A DNA stretch of 64,000 nucleotides from Methylophilus rhizosphaerae (GCF_900100975.1 NZ_FNFX01000004.1:422121-486120); one strand, 5' to 3'. Counted from the first letter of the stretch, positions 51,090 through 61,675 are shown. Notes: generated by a model not told the origin, from the sequence alone. A program made the numbers and translations.

Positions 51090-52208
51090 TCATGGCTGCG
51101 ATTTAAATTGCATGCTTTCAATCGGCAATAAAATATGGAAAATGGTTTTGCCCGGTTGTGATTCGCAATCAATCATGCCATGATGCTGCGTAATAAAAGT
51201 TTGTGCCAATGCCAGGCCCAGTCCTGTGCCACCTTCGCGACCGGATACCAGCGGATAAAAAATACGTTCTTTGATGCCCGCCGGGATGCCGGGCCCGTTA
51301 TCAATAATTTCCAGATGTATGCCGACGCGGTAGCGCTTCCTGGCCAGGGTAATCTGGCGCTCTGCGCGGGTACGGAAAGTAATGGTGGCATCTTTGGTGG
51401 AGCTTTGTTGCATAGCCTGCGCGGCATTACGTGCAATATTCAATACTGCCTGTATCAGTTTTTCACGGTCGCCGATCAGTTCAGGCAGGCTGGTGTCATA
51501 ATCGCGGATCACACGGATATTGTTGGGTGATTCGGCCAGCAACAGGCTGCGCACGCGCTCCAGCACTTCATGAATGTTGGTGGGTTCGTATTTGGGTACG
51601 CGATGCGGGGCCAGCAACCTGTCCATCAGGCTGTGCAGCCTGTCCGCTTCTTTGATGATGACTTGCGTGTATTCTTTCAGGCCGGGTTGCGGCAATTCAA
51701 ACTCAAGGAGTTGCGCTGCACCACGCAGACCACCCAGGGGGTTGCGGATCTCATGGGCCAGGTTGCGTAACAGTTCGGAGTTGGCTTGTTGCTGGATCAG
51801 CATGCGCTCTTCCCTCGCGATGCGCAGTTGCTGGTCCATTTGTACAAACTCCAGAATCAGCATGTCTTCCGGCGTTTGGTTAAACGTCGAGGAAATCGGT
51901 GTCGCGGTGCAGGTGACGGCCGTGGTATGGCCCCGCTGCGTGGTGAGCGTGAACTCATGTTCACGAAAAGGACCTTGTGTTTGTACTGCCTGTGTGACGG
52001 CCATTTGCAGGATATCGCAATTCACAAATACGTCATGAATATGCAGGCCGTGAATCTGGTTGGCGCTAAAAGCAAATAAGGTCTCTGCGCTGGAGTTGGC
52101 ATAGGTGACTTCGAGCTGGCGGTTAAGCAGGATCACCGCTGTAGCGAGATGCTCTAAACCGCTAAAGCCGTCAGGAGATTTTTGGACCATATCTTTGTTA
52201 ATCTGCAT
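51090..52208 (-). CDS. ntrB: Nitrogen sensor histidine kinase NtrB
   Basis: A 372-aa soluble kinase/phosphatase controlled by PII protein. A single PAS domain (about 15-125) precedes the H-box NLAHEIRNPLGGLRGAAQLLE and an ATPase domain with N-box VLNIARNAAQAM, DNGPGIP and GGTGLGLALAQ. No membrane helices, as expected for NtrB. It lies downstream of glnA and the DUF4124 gene on the same strand. Confidence 0.95.
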   Translation of the reverse strand: MQINKDMVQKSPDGFSGLEHLATAVILLNRQLEVTYANSSAETLFAFSANQIHGLHIHDVFVNCDILQMAVTQAVQTQGPFREHEFTLTTQRGHTTAVTCTATPISSTFNQTPEDMLILEFVQMDQQLRIAREERMLIQQQANSELLRNLAHEIRNPLGGLRGAAQLLEFELPQPGLKEYTQVIIKEADRLHSLMDRLLAPHRVPKYEPTNIHEVLERVRSLLLAESPNNIRVIRDYDTSLPELIGDREKLIQAVLNIARNAAQAMQQSSTKDATITFRTRAERQITLARKRYRVGIHLEIIDNGPGIPAGIKERIFYPLVSGREGGTGLGLALAQTFITQHHGMIDCESQPGKTIFHILLPIESMQFKSQP

Positions 52209-52314
52209 GCGTAGTCACGGTAATATACCTGGTCATGCCCTGTTTTAAAGCAACAACCAGGCCAACTCTGGCAGTTGCAAGGATTAAGGTAAAAATCTTG
52301 TCAATAAGGCTTTT

Positions 52315-52806
52315 CTATAGATTCAACTCTTTATTGAGTAACTGGATATTGCGTTCATGCGCCTGGATTTCGGCCTCGATAATCCGCAGTTTCTCTTCAT
52401 ACTTTGCGACATTCCTGAAGGTTTTCCCTTTGGCTGTTTTGTAGACTTCAGGGGTATTCTTAGCCTCTTCGTATAGCTGCCTTGCGTTCTCAAGTGCTTG
52501 TTTTTCCTGATCTAATTCGCTGATGAGAATATCGCGGCGTTTCTGGTCCCGCTGCTGCTGGAGCTGGCTATCCACTTTTGGGAAATTGGCTGGCGAGGCG
52601 GGTTTTGCGGCTGGCTTTCTTTCACGCGCAGCAGGCGAAGGGGATGCTTCTTTGGGGCCGGTGATAATTAATTCAGGCTTTTGTTTACCATCCGGCTTGA
52701 TATTGGTATAGGTCGTCACCCCATTGCTATCGGTATACTTATAAATATCCGCGAAGCCGGGCTGGGTGACCAGCATACAGGCGATCAGGTAAAAAAGTCT
52801 TTGCAT
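52315..52806 (-). CDS. DUF4124-containing secreted protein with coiled coil
   Basis: A 163-aa protein with a cleavable signal peptide (RLFYLIACMLVTQPGFA), the DUF4124 motif DIYKYTDSNGVTTYTNIKPDG, a Pro/Ala/Lys-rich linker and a long C-terminal coiled coil (about 95-163) rich in Gln/Glu/Arg. Function is unknown. Its place between glnA and ntrB is common in betaproteobacteria. A strong terminator separates it from glnA, so it needs its own promoter. Confidence 0.85.
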   Translation of the reverse strand: MQRLFYLIACMLVTQPGFADIYKYTDSNGVTTYTNIKPDGKQKPELIITGPKEASPSPAARERKPAAKPASPANFPKVDSQLQQQRDQKRRDILISELDQEKQALENARQLYEEAKNTPEVYKTAKGKTFRNVAKYEEKLRIIEAEIQAHERNIQLLNKELNL

Positions 52807-52881
52807 GGCAATAGTTTAGAGTAGATTTTTCGCGTTATCAACGCGTCCTGAACAGAAATCGTTGACGCTATCCGGTGATTA

Positions 52882-52912
52882 TAAAAAAACAGGGCAGCCA
52901 TGGCTGCCCTGT
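52882..52912 (-). terminator. Rho-independent terminator of glnA
   Basis: A stem ACAGGGCAGCC / GGCTGCCCTGT with a two-base AT loop is followed on the minus strand by seven T residues, 21 bases past the glnA stop. Confidence 0.93.
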
Positions 52913-52932
52913 TTTGGTGCACTCTCTTGCGA

Positions 52933-54342
52933 TTAGCAGGAATAGTACAGGCCGAACTCAACTGGGTGAGGCGTCATGCGCAGTTTAGTTACTTCGTCCA
53001 TCTTCAATGCAATGTAGGCATCAATGAAGTCGTCGGAGAATACACCACCGCGTGTCAGGAACTCACGGTCTTTGTCCAATGCTTCCAGCGCCTGGTCCAG
53101 TGAAGAACATACGGTTGGGATCAATGCATCTTCTTCTGCTGGCAGATGGTACAGGTCTTTGGTCGCTGGTTCACCTGGGTGGATCTTGTTCTGAACACCG
53201 TCCAGGCCTGCCATCATCAAGGCAGCGAATGCCAGGTACGGGTTGGCAGTAGGATCCGGGAAACGGGCTTCGATACGGCGTGCTTTATCGCTGTGTACGA
53301 ATGGGACACGGATAGAAGCAGAACGGTTCTTGGCAGAATAAGCCAGTTTCACTGGGGCTTCAAAGCCTGGCACCAGGCGCTTGTATGAGTTGGTGCCTGG
53401 GTTGGTGATTGCGTTCAGGGCGCGTGCATGCTTGATGATACCGCCGATGTAATACAGCGCGAAATCACTCAGGCCAGCGTAGCCGTTACCTGCAAACAGA
53501 TTTTTGCCGTCTTTCCAGATGGACTGGTGAACGTGCATACCGGAACCATTGTCGCCAACGATTGGTTTTGGCATGAATGTGGCTGTTTTGCCGTAAGCGT
53601 GAGCGGTATTTAACACCACGTATTTCAGGATTTGTGTCCAGTCAGCGCGTTGTACCAGGGTGCTGAATTTGGTGCCGATTTCGCACTGGCCGGCAGTCGC
53701 GACTTCATGGTGGTGCACTTCAACAGGCACGCCCAGCTCTTCCAAAGTCATGACCATGGCGGAACGGATGTCATGCAGCGAGTCGACAGGTGGCACCGGG
53801 AAGTAGCCGCCTTTAACTGCCGGACGGTGACCGGTGTTACCGCCTTCGAATTTTTCGCCGGATGCCCAGGCGCCTTCTTCCGAGTTGATTTTAACGAAAC
53901 AGCCTTGCATGCCAGCGTTCCACTCAACGCTGTCAAAAATAAAGAATTCAGGTTCCGGACCAAAGAATGCAGTGTCGCCCAGGCCGCTGGATTTCAGGTA
54001 AGCTTCAGCGCGTTTTGCGATAGAGCGTGGGTCACGGTCATAACCTTTGCCATCCGCTGGGTCAACCACGTCACAGGTCAATACCAGTGTGGGCTCATCA
54101 AAGAATGGGTCGATAAATGCAGTTTCCGGATCAGGCATCAATTGCATATCGGATGCCTGGATACCTTTCCAGCCAGCGATGGAAGAGCCATCAAACGCAT
54201 GGCCTTCAGTAAATTTATCTTCGTCGAAGTGAGAAACAGGCACGGTCACGTGTTGTTCTTTACCTCTGGTATCGGTAAAGCGGAAATCAACAAACTTGAT
54301 GTCGTTTTCTGCAACCAGCTTCATTACGTTTGCAACGGACAT
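52933..54342 (-). CDS. glnA: Glutamine synthetase type I
   Basis: GlnA joins ammonia and glutamate using ATP. The 469-aa protein has the N-terminal [16 protein letters not shown], the metal/substrate block [28 protein letters not shown] and the ATP-contact loop [18 protein letters not shown]. The adenylylation site is the Tyr in [10 protein letters not shown], so covalent control by GlnE is expected. GAGGAGA precedes the ATG. Upstream lie a sigma54 promoter, two NtrC sites and two strong leader hairpins. Confidence 0.98.
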   Translation of the reverse strand: MSVANVMKLVAENDIKFVDFRFTDTRGKEQHVTVPVSHFDEDKFTEGHAFDGSSIAGWKGIQASDMQLMPDPETAFIDPFFDEPTLVLTCDVVDPADGKGYDRDPRSIAKRAEAYLKSSGLGDTAFFGPEPEFFIFDSVEWNAGMQGCFVKINSEEGAWASGEKFEGGNTGHRPAVKGGYFPVPPVDSLHDIRSAMVMTLEELGVPVEVHHHEVATAGQCEIGTKFSTLVQRADWTQILKYVVLNTAHAYGKTATFMPKPIVGDNGSGMHVHQSIWKDGKNLFAGNGYAGLSDFALYYIGGIIKHARALNAITNPGTNSYKRLVPGFEAPVKLAYSAKNRSASIRVPFVHSDKARRIEARFPDPTANPYLAFAALMMAGLDGVQNKIHPGEPATKDLYHLPAEEDALIPTVCSSLDQALEALDKDREFLTRGGVFSDDFIDAYIALKMDEVTKLRMTPHPVEFGLYYSC

Positions 54343-54393
54343 TACATTCTCCTCAGGGATAAGGGTCTAAACGAATTAAGTCACACACAAAAA

Positions 54394-54418
54394 CCGGGGC
54401 ATGTTGCGGATGCCCCGG
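54394..54418 (-). terminator. Terminator-like hairpin in the glnA leader
   Basis: A perfect 9-bp stem (CCGGGGCAT / ATGCCCCGG) with 7-base loop is followed on the glnA strand by TTTTT, 52 bases before the start codon. Since it lies between the sigma54 promoter and glnA, it would terminate part of the glnA transcripts unless antitermination occurs. Confidence 0.65.
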
Positions 54419-54445
54419 ACCGTGAGTAATACATTTATGATGTGT

Positions 54446-54472
54446 CGGTGACTGGAAAGGGTCCAGTCACCG
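54446..54472 (-). ncRNA. Strong upstream hairpin in the glnA leader
   Basis: An 11-bp perfect stem (CGGTGACTGGA / TCCAGTCACCG) with a five-base loop begins about 12 bases after the expected transcription start. Its GGACC can pair with GGTCC at the foot of the terminator-like hairpin, which could form an alternative structure. It does not match any leader RNA I know. Confidence 0.55.
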
Positions 54473-54493
54473 GTAAATCTTAGTGTGTAATAT

Positions 54494-54510
54494 TAGCAGG
54501 AAGCGTGCCA
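54494..54510 (-). promoter_or_regulatory. Sigma54 (-24/-12) promoter of glnA
   Basis: The minus strand reads TGGCACGCTTCCTGCTA. GG and GC are separated by exactly ten bases, and TGGCACG matches the -24 consensus fully; the -12 half is CTGCT. The start of transcription is predicted near 54484. Confidence 0.88.
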
Positions 54511-54571
54511 CCCCAGCATAGGCATTTTGTGCGGTTTAGAGGGAAGTCGCATAAAATAGTGAAAACGGATG

Positions 54572-54586
54572 GCACCATTAGTGTGC
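54572..54586. promoter_or_regulatory. NtrC-binding site, proximal to glnA
   Basis: GCACCATTAGTGTGC fits GCAC-N7-GTGC, the NtrC box pattern. It lies about 65 bases upstream of the -24 element. Confidence 0.75.
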
Positions 54587-54601
54587 ATTACAACAAATTA
54601 G

Positions 54602-54616
54602 GCACAAAAATGGTGC
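54602..54616. promoter_or_regulatory. NtrC-binding site, distal
   Basis: GCACAAAAATGGTGC fits GCAC-N7-GTGC. Its centre is 30 bases from the proximal box, close to three helical turns, which allows two NtrC dimers to bind on the same DNA face. Confidence 0.8.
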
Positions 54617-54692
54617 ATTGCATTGCGGGCCCACTTTTGCAGATATACTCAAGCTTTTTAGTCATTATTTGATCAGGAAATGAAGGTGTTAC

Positions 54693-55142
54693 TTGGATAA
54701 CGCAGGAAATATTTTAAATCAGGCGCAAGTGCGTGCCGCCCAGAATCATCTGCCGTATGCGGGCGCGTTGACGCCGGAAGAAACCTATCAGGCAATGCAA
54801 CAGGATGGTTCTGTCATGCTGGTGGATGTCCGGTCACGTGCCGAACTGGAACTGGTAGGGCGCGTTCCAGGTGTGACGCATATTGAATGGGCTTTTTACC
54901 CTGGTATGGTTGCCAACCCGGATTTTGCGGCGCAATTGCAGGCGCAAGTGGATAAAAACAGCACGGTTGTGTTTATGTGCCGTACCGGTGGCCGCAGCCA
55001 CAATGCCGCGTTATTGGCGCAGCAACTGGGTTACAGCAAGGCTTATAACATGCTGGAGGGCTTCGAAGGCGAAGCCAATGAGCATAAGCAGCGCACACTG
55101 ATCAACGGCTGGAAGCATGCCGGGTTACCCTGGACAAACTAA
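54693..55142 (+). CDS. Rhodanese-like sulfurtransferase
   Basis: A 149-aa single-domain rhodanese. The active-site loop is VVFMCRTGGRSHNAALL with the persulfide Cys; MLVDVRSRAELELVG is the N-terminal strand-helix signature. The longer insert (HIEWAFYPGMVANPDF) marks the subclass often found next to biosynthetic genes. The start is TTG, six bases after AAGG; a stop codon lies immediately upstream in frame, so no ATG start is possible. The following aroE begins seven bases after its stop. Confidence 0.88.
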   Translation: MDNAGNILNQAQVRAAQNHLPYAGALTPEETYQAMQQDGSVMLVDVRSRAELELVGRVPGVTHIEWAFYPGMVANPDFAAQLQAQVDKNSTVVFMCRTGGRSHNAALLAQQLGYSKAYNMLEGFEGEANEHKQRTLINGWKHAGLPWTN

Positions 55143-55149
55143 TTTCCGT

Positions 55150-55962
55150 ATGACAGTTGAGAAATATGCGGTGATTGGCCACCCCATAGCGCACAGCAAA
55201 TCGCCGCTGATACACCAGGCGTTTGCCGCGCAGTTTGGCAAGGTCATCAGCTACGAGAAAATACTGGCGCCATTGGATGGCTTTACCGAAACCGTGCACA
55301 GATTGCAGGCAGAAAGTTTTCTTGGCGCCAATGTGACCGTGCCCTTCAAGTTTGAAGCCTTTAATCTATGCAATAGCTTAAGTGAGCGCGCACAGGCACT
55401 GGAAGCGGGCGCAGTGAATACCTTGTCTTTTCTGGGGGAGGGGCAGATCCGCGGTGATAATACCGATGGGGCCGGGTTGAGACGTGATATTGAAAATAAT
55501 CTCGGTTTCTCCATCGCTGGCAAGCGGCTCCTGATGCTGGGTGCTGGCGGTGCGGCCCAAGGCGTGCTGGGCTCCCTGCTGGATGCAGCGCAGATCGTGA
55601 TTGCCAACCGCACGCCAGGTAAGGCGCTGCCCATGGTGGCAGCCATTCGACATTCCCTGGAGGCCAGCGCCAGCACGTTTGAGGCACTCGACCAGTCATT
55701 TGACCTGGTGATTAACGCGACGTCTGCCGGGTTGACCGATAGCAAGTTACCAATCCCTGATTGCGTGTTTACTGCCAATACGCTGGCGTATGACATGATG
55801 TATGGGCGCGACACGCCTTTTATGCAGCAGGCGCGTACGGCCGGTGCGCAAGTGGCAGATGGCTTGGGGATGCTGGTGGAGCAGGCCGCTGAAGCTTTTC
55901 ACAGCTGGCATGGTTTGCGTCCGCAGACTGCGCCAGTGATCAAGTCATTCCGCCAGTTCTGA
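55150..55962 (+). CDS. aroE: Shikimate dehydrogenase
   Basis: AroE reduces 3-dehydroshikimate with NADPH. The 270-aa protein shows YAVIGHPIAHSKSPLIHQAF, ANVTVPFKFEAF with catalytic Lys, the NADPH motif LLMLGAGGAAQGVLGSLL, IANRTPGKA, and the closing VADGLGMLVEQAAEAF. The ATG at 55150 fits the family N-terminus; an open frame further upstream overlaps the rhodanese end. Confidence 0.97.
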   Translation: MTVEKYAVIGHPIAHSKSPLIHQAFAAQFGKVISYEKILAPLDGFTETVHRLQAESFLGANVTVPFKFEAFNLCNSLSERAQALEAGAVNTLSFLGEGQIRGDNTDGAGLRRDIENNLGFSIAGKRLLMLGAGGAAQGVLGSLLDAAQIVIANRTPGKALPMVAAIRHSLEASASTFEALDQSFDLVINATSAGLTDSKLPIPDCVFTANTLAYDMMYGRDTPFMQQARTAGAQVADGLGMLVEQAAEAFHSWHGLRPQTAPVIKSFRQF

Positions 55963-55977
55963 TTACACTTCAGTATC

Positions 55978-56664
55978 ATGAAGCAAACTCTCAAACTGTT
56001 CCTGGGCATATTGCTGCTGTGGGTATTCCTGTATCAGGTCTGGGTGTTATTACATATTCTCTGGTGGGTCGATCATAATCCGGGTTCCACCGCCTTTATG
56101 CAGGCACGGCTGGAGGTGATGCAGGCGACCAATCCCAAGGCAAAACTGCAGCAGCAATGGGTGCCGTATGCCCGTATCAGCGGTCATTTAAAGCGGGCAG
56201 TGATTGCGGCAGAGGATAGCAAGTTTGTGGAACACAATGGTTTTGACTGGAATGGCATAGAAACGGCGTTTGCAAAGAATCTCAAACAAGGCCGGATTGT
56301 AGCCGGTGGTTCGACCATTACCCAGCAATTGGCCAAAAACCTGTTTCTATCCGGCCATAGAACGCCGTGGCGTAAAGCGCAGGAGGCGGTGATTACCTTT
56401 ATGCTGGAAAAATTATTGAGCAAACGCCGGATTCTGGAAATCTACCTCAATGTGATTGAGTGGGGTGATGGGGTGTTTGGGGCGGAAGCGGCTGCGAAAC
56501 ACTATTTTCACGGCAGTGCCAAAGCACTGGGCCCGCCAGAAGCTGCGTATCTGGCGGCCATAATTCCAAACCCGCGCTTTTACGATGTGCATCGCAAAAC
56601 GCGCTTCCTGGGCCGTCATGCGGCTACCATCCAGGCCAGGATGCGATTGGTCAAAATACCTTGA
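55978..56664 (+). CDS. mtgA: Monofunctional biosynthetic peptidoglycan transglycosylase
   Basis: MtgA polymerises glycan strands from lipid II. The 228-aa protein has one N-terminal anchor (LKLFLGILLLWVFLYQVWVLL) and a GT51 domain with AVIAAEDSKFVEHNGFDW (catalytic Glu), GGSTITQQLAKNLFLS and KRRILEIYLNVIEWGDGVFGAEAA in adjacent motifs. There is no transpeptidase domain, as expected. It follows aroE by 15 bases, a frequent proteobacterial pairing. Confidence 0.97.
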   Translation: MKQTLKLFLGILLLWVFLYQVWVLLHILWWVDHNPGSTAFMQARLEVMQATNPKAKLQQQWVPYARISGHLKRAVIAAEDSKFVEHNGFDWNGIETAFAKNLKQGRIVAGGSTITQQLAKNLFLSGHRTPWRKAQEAVITFMLEKLLSKRRILEIYLNVIEWGDGVFGAEAAAKHYFHGSAKALGPPEAAYLAAIIPNPRFYDVHRKTRFLGRHAATIQARMRLVKIP

Positions 56665-56757
56665 TTTCCATGGCTTGTTCAGAAGATTAGCCACGCAGCA
56701 TCGCCCATAGAATAGCGCTTATAACTATTTGAATGTGGTTCCGCCGCACACAAATAG

Positions 56758-56778
56758 CAGGTGCCTCACAGGCACCTG
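56758..56778. terminator. Hairpin between convergent mtgA and uvrA
   Basis: A 9-bp perfect stem (CAGGTGCCT / AGGCACCTG) has a CAC loop. An adjoining CTATTTG...CAAATAG inverted repeat lies just upstream. No T-run is present, but the location between convergent stops suggests an end signal. Confidence 0.5.
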
Positions 56779-56799
56779 GGGATCGGTTGCATGTTAACC

Positions 56800-59634
56800 T
56801 TAGCCCTGAACAGCGAGTGTTTTTAACAAGGGTGTGAGGTAACGGCCGGTATAACTGGCCGTATTTTTTGCCAGTGTTTCCGGCGTGCCTATGCCGACCA
56901 CGGTACCTCCGCCATCACCACCTTCCGGTCCCATATCAATCAGCCAGTCTGCGGTTTTAATCACATCCAGGTTGTGCTCGATAATCACTACGGTATTACC
57001 CGCGTCACGTAAGCGGTGGATCACGTCCAGCAACAGCTGGATATCGGCAAAGTGCAGGCCGGTGGTGGGTTCATCCAGGATATACAAGGTACGGCCGGTA
57101 TCGCGCTTGCTTAATTCCAGCGCCAGTTTCACACGTTGCGCTTCGCCACCGGACAAGGTGGTGGCAGATTGCCCCAGCGTGATATAACCCAAGCCGACAT
57201 CCAACAGTGTTTTGAGTTTACGTGCAATCACGGGTTGTGCACTGAAGAACTGATGCGCCTGTTCCACCGTCATTTCCAGTACTTCACGGATATTCTTGCC
57301 CTTGAACTGGATCTCCAGGGTTTCGCGGTTGTAGCGATGGCCTTTACAGATATCGCATGGCACATATACATCTGGCAGGAAGTGCATTTCAACGCGGATG
57401 ACACCATCACCCTGGCAGGCTTCACAACGGCCACCCTTGACGTTAAATGAGTAACGGCCAGGACCGTAACCGCGTGCGCGGCTTTCCGGCACGCTGGCAA
57501 ACAAGTCGCGGATAGGGGTAAACAGACCGGTATAAGTCGCGGGGTTGGAACGTGGTGTGCGGCCAATCGGGCTTTGGTCGACATCGACCACCTTGTCAAA
57601 AAACTCCAGCCCTTCAATGCTTTGGTAGGGCGCAGGTTCAGTGCTGCTGCCATACAAGTGGCTGGCCACTGCGCGGTACAGCGTATCGTTAATCAGGGTG
57701 GATTTACCACTGCCTGACACACCCGTCACGCAAGTCAGCAGGCCGACCGGAATTTCGACACTGACATTTTTCAGGTTGTTGCCGGTGGTACCGTTCAGCC
57801 TGAGCATGCGCTCGGGATCAGGTTTGGTGCGCGGCAGTTTGAACTGAATCTGTTTTTTACCGCTGATATATTGACCGGTCAGTGAGTTAGGGTCAGCCTC
57901 AATCTCAGCCGGGGTACCAATTGACACAATCTTGCCGCCATGTTCGCCGGCACCAGGCCCGATATCGACAATAAAATCCGCCAGTTGGATCGCATCCTGG
58001 TCGTGCTCGACCACAATAACGCTATTGCCGAGGTCGCGCAGACGCTTGAGCGTTTCCAGTAAACGGTCATTGTCGCGTTGGTGCAGTCCGATGGATGGCT
58101 CATCCAGCACGTACATCACGCCGGTCAGGCCACTGCCGATTTGCGAGGCCAGGCGGATGCGCTGCGCTTCACCGCCGGACAGGGTTTCGGCCGAACGTGA
58201 CAGGGATAAATAATCCAGGCCGACGTTGGTCAGGAATTTCAAGCGGCTTTCAATTTCCTTGACGATTTTGTCGGCAATCGCCAGCTTCTGGCCGCTGAGG
58301 TGTAAATTCTCGAAGAAACTCAGCGCCTGTTTGAGCGGCACTTCGCAAATCTGGTGGATATTGCGGTCACCGACCTTGACGTGGCGTGCTTCCTTGCGCA
58401 AGCGGGTACCGGCACAATCTGGGCATGCCGTGGCGTTGATATATTTGGCCAGTTCATCACGCACCGCAGTTGAGTCGCTCTCGCGGTAGCGGCGTTGCAG
58501 GTTGTTGATAATGCCTTCAAACGTATGTGACTTGCTGAAGAATGTGCCACGCTCATTCAGGTATTTGAACGTGATTTGTTCGCGACCGGAACCGAATAGC
58601 AAAGTTTGCTGGATTTCTTCCGGCAGGTTTTCAAATGGGGACTCCAGGTCGAAACCATAATGCTGGCTCAGGCTGGCCAGCATCTGGAAATAGAACTGGT
58701 TACGTTTATCCCAGCCTTTAATGGCACCGCTGGCCAGTGATAAATGTGGGAAAGCCACCACGCGCTTGGGGTCAAAAAACGTGACTTGGCCCAGGCCATC
58801 GCACTTCGGGCAGGCGCCCATCGGGTTGTTAAAACTGAACAAGCGCGGTTCGAGTTCCGCCAGTGAGTAGTCACACACCGGGCAGGAAAACTTGGCCGAG
58901 AACAAATGTTCTTTGTCCGTATCCATTTCCAGCGCAATCACTTTACCATCGGCCAGCCGCAAGGCAGTTTCCAGCGATTCAGCGATACGCTGTTTCATGT
59001 CTTCGCGCACCTTGAGGCGGTCAACCACCACGTCCACGCTATGTTTGGTAGTTTTGGCCAGTTGTGGCAACTCATCCATTTCATAGACTTTGCCATCAAT
59101 GCGCAGGCGCACAAATCCTTGTGCCTTGAGCGTATCAAACAGATCCAGCTGTTCGCCTTTACGGTTGGAAACAACAGGTGCCAGCACCATCAGTCTTGTG
59201 TCTTCCGGCAGTTTGAGGATGCTGTCCACCATCTGGCTGACGGTTTGCGCTTCCAGCTTGATGCCGTGATCCGGGCATTCCGGGTCGCCTGCACGTGCGT
59301 ACAGCAAACGCAAATAGTCATGGATTTCAGTCACGGTACCCACAGTGGAGCGCGGGTTGTGCGAAGTGGATTTCTGTTCGATGGAAATCGCAGGCGACAA
59401 ACCTTCAATCAGGTCGACATCCGGTTTGTCCATGCGTGCCAGGAACTGGCGCGCATAAGCCGATAAACTTTCTACATAGCGGCGCTGCCCTTCTGCATAA
59501 AGCGTATCAAAAGCCAGCGAGGATTTTCCCGAGCCGGAGAGCCCGGTAACAACCACTAACTGGTTGCGTGGAATATCCAGATTGATGTTCTTCAGATTGT
59601 GGGTGCGCGCCCCGCGAATTTTGATAAATTCCAT
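56800..59634 (-). CDS. uvrA: Excinuclease ABC subunit A
   Basis: UvrA is the damage-recognising ATPase of nucleotide excision repair. The 944-aa protein has two ABC modules with Walker A sequences [16 protein letters not shown] and [16 protein letters not shown], two [10 protein letters not shown] signatures, and zinc-binding CxxC pairs (CPVCDYS...CPKC and CEACQGDG...CDIC). The start at 59634 ([16 protein letters not shown]) is the family N-terminus. No LexA box is evident in the 99-base gap to the divergent MFS gene. Confidence 0.98.
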   Translation of the reverse strand: MEFIKIRGARTHNLKNINLDIPRNQLVVVTGLSGSGKSSLAFDTLYAEGQRRYVESLSAYARQFLARMDKPDVDLIEGLSPAISIEQKSTSHNPRSTVGTVTEIHDYLRLLYARAGDPECPDHGIKLEAQTVSQMVDSILKLPEDTRLMVLAPVVSNRKGEQLDLFDTLKAQGFVRLRIDGKVYEMDELPQLAKTTKHSVDVVVDRLKVREDMKQRIAESLETALRLADGKVIALEMDTDKEHLFSAKFSCPVCDYSLAELEPRLFSFNNPMGACPKCDGLGQVTFFDPKRVVAFPHLSLASGAIKGWDKRNQFYFQMLASLSQHYGFDLESPFENLPEEIQQTLLFGSGREQITFKYLNERGTFFSKSHTFEGIINNLQRRYRESDSTAVRDELAKYINATACPDCAGTRLRKEARHVKVGDRNIHQICEVPLKQALSFFENLHLSGQKLAIADKIVKEIESRLKFLTNVGLDYLSLSRSAETLSGGEAQRIRLASQIGSGLTGVMYVLDEPSIGLHQRDNDRLLETLKRLRDLGNSVIVVEHDQDAIQLADFIVDIGPGAGEHGGKIVSIGTPAEIEADPNSLTGQYISGKKQIQFKLPRTKPDPERMLRLNGTTGNNLKNVSVEIPVGLLTCVTGVSGSGKSTLINDTLYRAVASHLYGSSTEPAPYQSIEGLEFFDKVVDVDQSPIGRTPRSNPATYTGLFTPIRDLFASVPESRARGYGPGRYSFNVKGGRCEACQGDGVIRVEMHFLPDVYVPCDICKGHRYNRETLEIQFKGKNIREVLEMTVEQAHQFFSAQPVIARKLKTLLDVGLGYITLGQSATTLSGGEAQRVKLALELSKRDTGRTLYILDEPTTGLHFADIQLLLDVIHRLRDAGNTVVIIEHNLDVIKTADWLIDMGPEGGDGGGTVVGIGTPETLAKNTASYTGRYLTPLLKTLAVQG

Positions 59635-59733
59635 GATACTTTCACGAACAGACAGCCAACCTGATAATATACGCAATTATTCTGAATTAGCCAAAGTTTC
59701 TTCTGGCGCCCAAGCTTCATTATTGATATCGCC

Positions 59734-61125
59734 ATGCAGTTTTCTGAAAAAATGACCAGACTGGAGACACGCGCCTCTATTGCGCTCGCCTCTATTTACG
59801 GCCTGCGCATGCTGGGCATGTTCCTGATTCTACCCATTTTTGCCATTTATGCAGAAACGCTGGAAGGTGGTAGTAACCACACCCTGATCGGCCTAGCATT
59901 GGGCGCTTACGGCTTTATGCAGGTCATCTTCCAGTTACCGTTTGGCATGGCATCGGATCGCTTCGGCCGCAAAAAACTGATTTATGTCGGGTTGTTACTG
60001 TTCGCCATCGGCGGTATTTGTGCCGCCACTGCCACGGATATCTATATGGTGATTGCCGGACGCGCCATCCAGGGGGCGGGTGCCATTTCTGCCGTGATTA
60101 CGGCGCTGGTGGCAGACTCAACGCGCGAAGAACACAGGACGCAGGCAATGGCGATGATAGGCGCCACCATAGGCATGACCTTTGCCGTTTCACTCGTGCT
60201 CGGCCCTGTGCTTAACCAGTGGATAGGCGTGCCAGGCATGTTCTGGTTAATGGCGGTGTTATCCGTGGCGGCCATTGCGGTGGTTAAATTTGGGGTACCC
60301 ACGCCACTCAATGCGCATATGCATTCGGATGCGCAGGCGGTGCCGGCACGTATGCGGGAAGTATTGCGTGACACGCAGTTATTGCGCCTGAATTTCGGAA
60401 CCTTCTGTTTGCATGGCGCACAAATGGCCATGTTTATGGTGGTGCCGTTTGCGATCAAGCATAGTACCGGCCTCAATGAAAATGCGCACTGGAAAATTTA
60501 TCTGCCGGTGCTGGTGCTGTCATTTATTCTAATGGTGCCAGCCATTATTTATGCCGAAAGAAAAGCCAAGCTGAAACCGGTGTTTGTCAGTGCGGTGGCA
60601 TTGATGCTGCTGACGCAGATTGCCTTTATGTTCAGCCTGCATAGTTTGTGGGGTATTGTCGCGACATTGTTCTCTTACTTCGTCGCATTCAATATCCTGG
60701 AAGCTTCCCTGCCATCACTGATTTCAAAAATGGCACCCGTGGCAGCCAAAGGCACGGCAATGGGCGTGCACAATACCGCGCAATCGTTTGGCATGTTCCT
60801 GGGGGCGGCGCTGGGCGGCTGGTTATCACACAGCTATGGGAGCGCCACGGTATTTGTCTTCTGCGCCGCATTGATGCTGATCTGGTTTGGTCTGGCATTA
60901 GGCATGCAGCCACCGCCCAGCGTCAAAACCAAAATGTTCCACATACAAGGGTATAATGATGCGCAAGCCGCCCGGCTGGCGCAAGATGTACGCGCCATGG
61001 AAGGCGTGTATGAAGTGGTTGCGATTCCCTCTGAAACCATGCTCATGGTAAAGTTGGAGAACCAGCGCAGTAAAGAATTTCAGGCGGCATTGTCGCAAGC
61101 GATCATGAACAGGATAGGGAGTTAA
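59734..61125 (+). CDS. MFS transporter of the YajR type
   Basis: A 463-aa, 12-helix proton-linked exporter. Visible are the MFS motif [18 protein letters not shown], motif B region [13 protein letters not shown] and a cytosolic C-terminal domain (about 395-463, [17 protein letters not shown] onward) that resembles the ferredoxin-like YAM domain of E. coli YajR. The substrate is unknown. An inner ATG six codons later is an alternative start. ssb follows five bases after the stop and uvrA is divergent, a conserved uvrA-MFS-ssb neighbourhood. Confidence 0.92.
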   Translation: MQFSEKMTRLETRASIALASIYGLRMLGMFLILPIFAIYAETLEGGSNHTLIGLALGAYGFMQVIFQLPFGMASDRFGRKKLIYVGLLLFAIGGICAATATDIYMVIAGRAIQGAGAISAVITALVADSTREEHRTQAMAMIGATIGMTFAVSLVLGPVLNQWIGVPGMFWLMAVLSVAAIAVVKFGVPTPLNAHMHSDAQAVPARMREVLRDTQLLRLNFGTFCLHGAQMAMFMVVPFAIKHSTGLNENAHWKIYLPVLVLSFILMVPAIIYAERKAKLKPVFVSAVALMLLTQIAFMFSLHSLWGIVATLFSYFVAFNILEASLPSLISKMAPVAAKGTAMGVHNTAQSFGMFLGAALGGWLSHSYGSATVFVFCAALMLIWFGLALGMQPPPSVKTKMFHIQGYNDAQAARLAQDVRAMEGVYEVVAIPSETMLMVKLENQRSKEFQAALSQAIMNRIGS

Positions 61126-61130
61126 TTGTC

Positions 61131-61655
61131 ATGGCATCAGTCAATAAAGTTATTTTGATGGGCAATCTGGGGCGTGACCCGGAAATCCGCTACATGCCGA
61201 ATGGCGAAGCGGTCGCCAATTTCAGTATCGCTACCACAGAGAACTGGAAAGACAAGTCCGGCGTACGCCAGGAAAAAACCGAATGGCATAACATCGTCAT
61301 GTACCGCCGACTGGCTGAAATCGCAGGCGAATACTTGAAGAAAGGTCGTCCGGTATATGTGGAAGGCCGTTTGCAAACCCGTAAATGGGAAAAAGATGGT
61401 GTCACGCGTTACAGCACCGAGATCGTAGCTGACCAGATGCAAATGCTGGGTACCGGCCGTGAAGGTGGCAGCACCGCTTATGAGGGGGGTGACATGGATC
61501 AGGGCAGTGGTATGGACGATTACAACCAGGCACCCTCACGTCAGCCAGCGATGGGTGGCGGTAATGCGGGTGGGGGTAATCGTAACGCCTTTCAGCCAGC
61601 TGCGAGCAAGCCTGCCGGTAATTTCGACGATTTTGATGACGATATTCCGTTTTAA
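61131..61655 (+). CDS. ssb: Single-stranded DNA-binding protein
   Basis: A 174-aa SSB. The OB fold begins [30 protein letters not shown], read as family blocks, with [21 protein letters not shown] and [17 protein letters not shown] Gly/Asn-rich flexible linker (about 115-165) ends in the acidic tip DFDDDIPF that recruits repair and replication partners. GGAG precedes the ATG. It ends at a bidirectional terminator. Confidence 0.98.
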   Translation: MASVNKVILMGNLGRDPEIRYMPNGEAVANFSIATTENWKDKSGVRQEKTEWHNIVMYRRLAEIAGEYLKKGRPVYVEGRLQTRKWEKDGVTRYSTEIVADQMQMLGTGREGGSTAYEGGDMDQGSGMDDYNQAPSRQPAMGGGNAGGGNRNAFQPAASKPAGNFDDFDDDIPF

Positions 61656-61675
61656 TATTTGTCAGTTTGCACAAA

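Noticed and set aside
59635..59733. LexA/SOS box before uvrA
   Set aside because: No CTG-N10-CAG palindrome of the required form in the gap.
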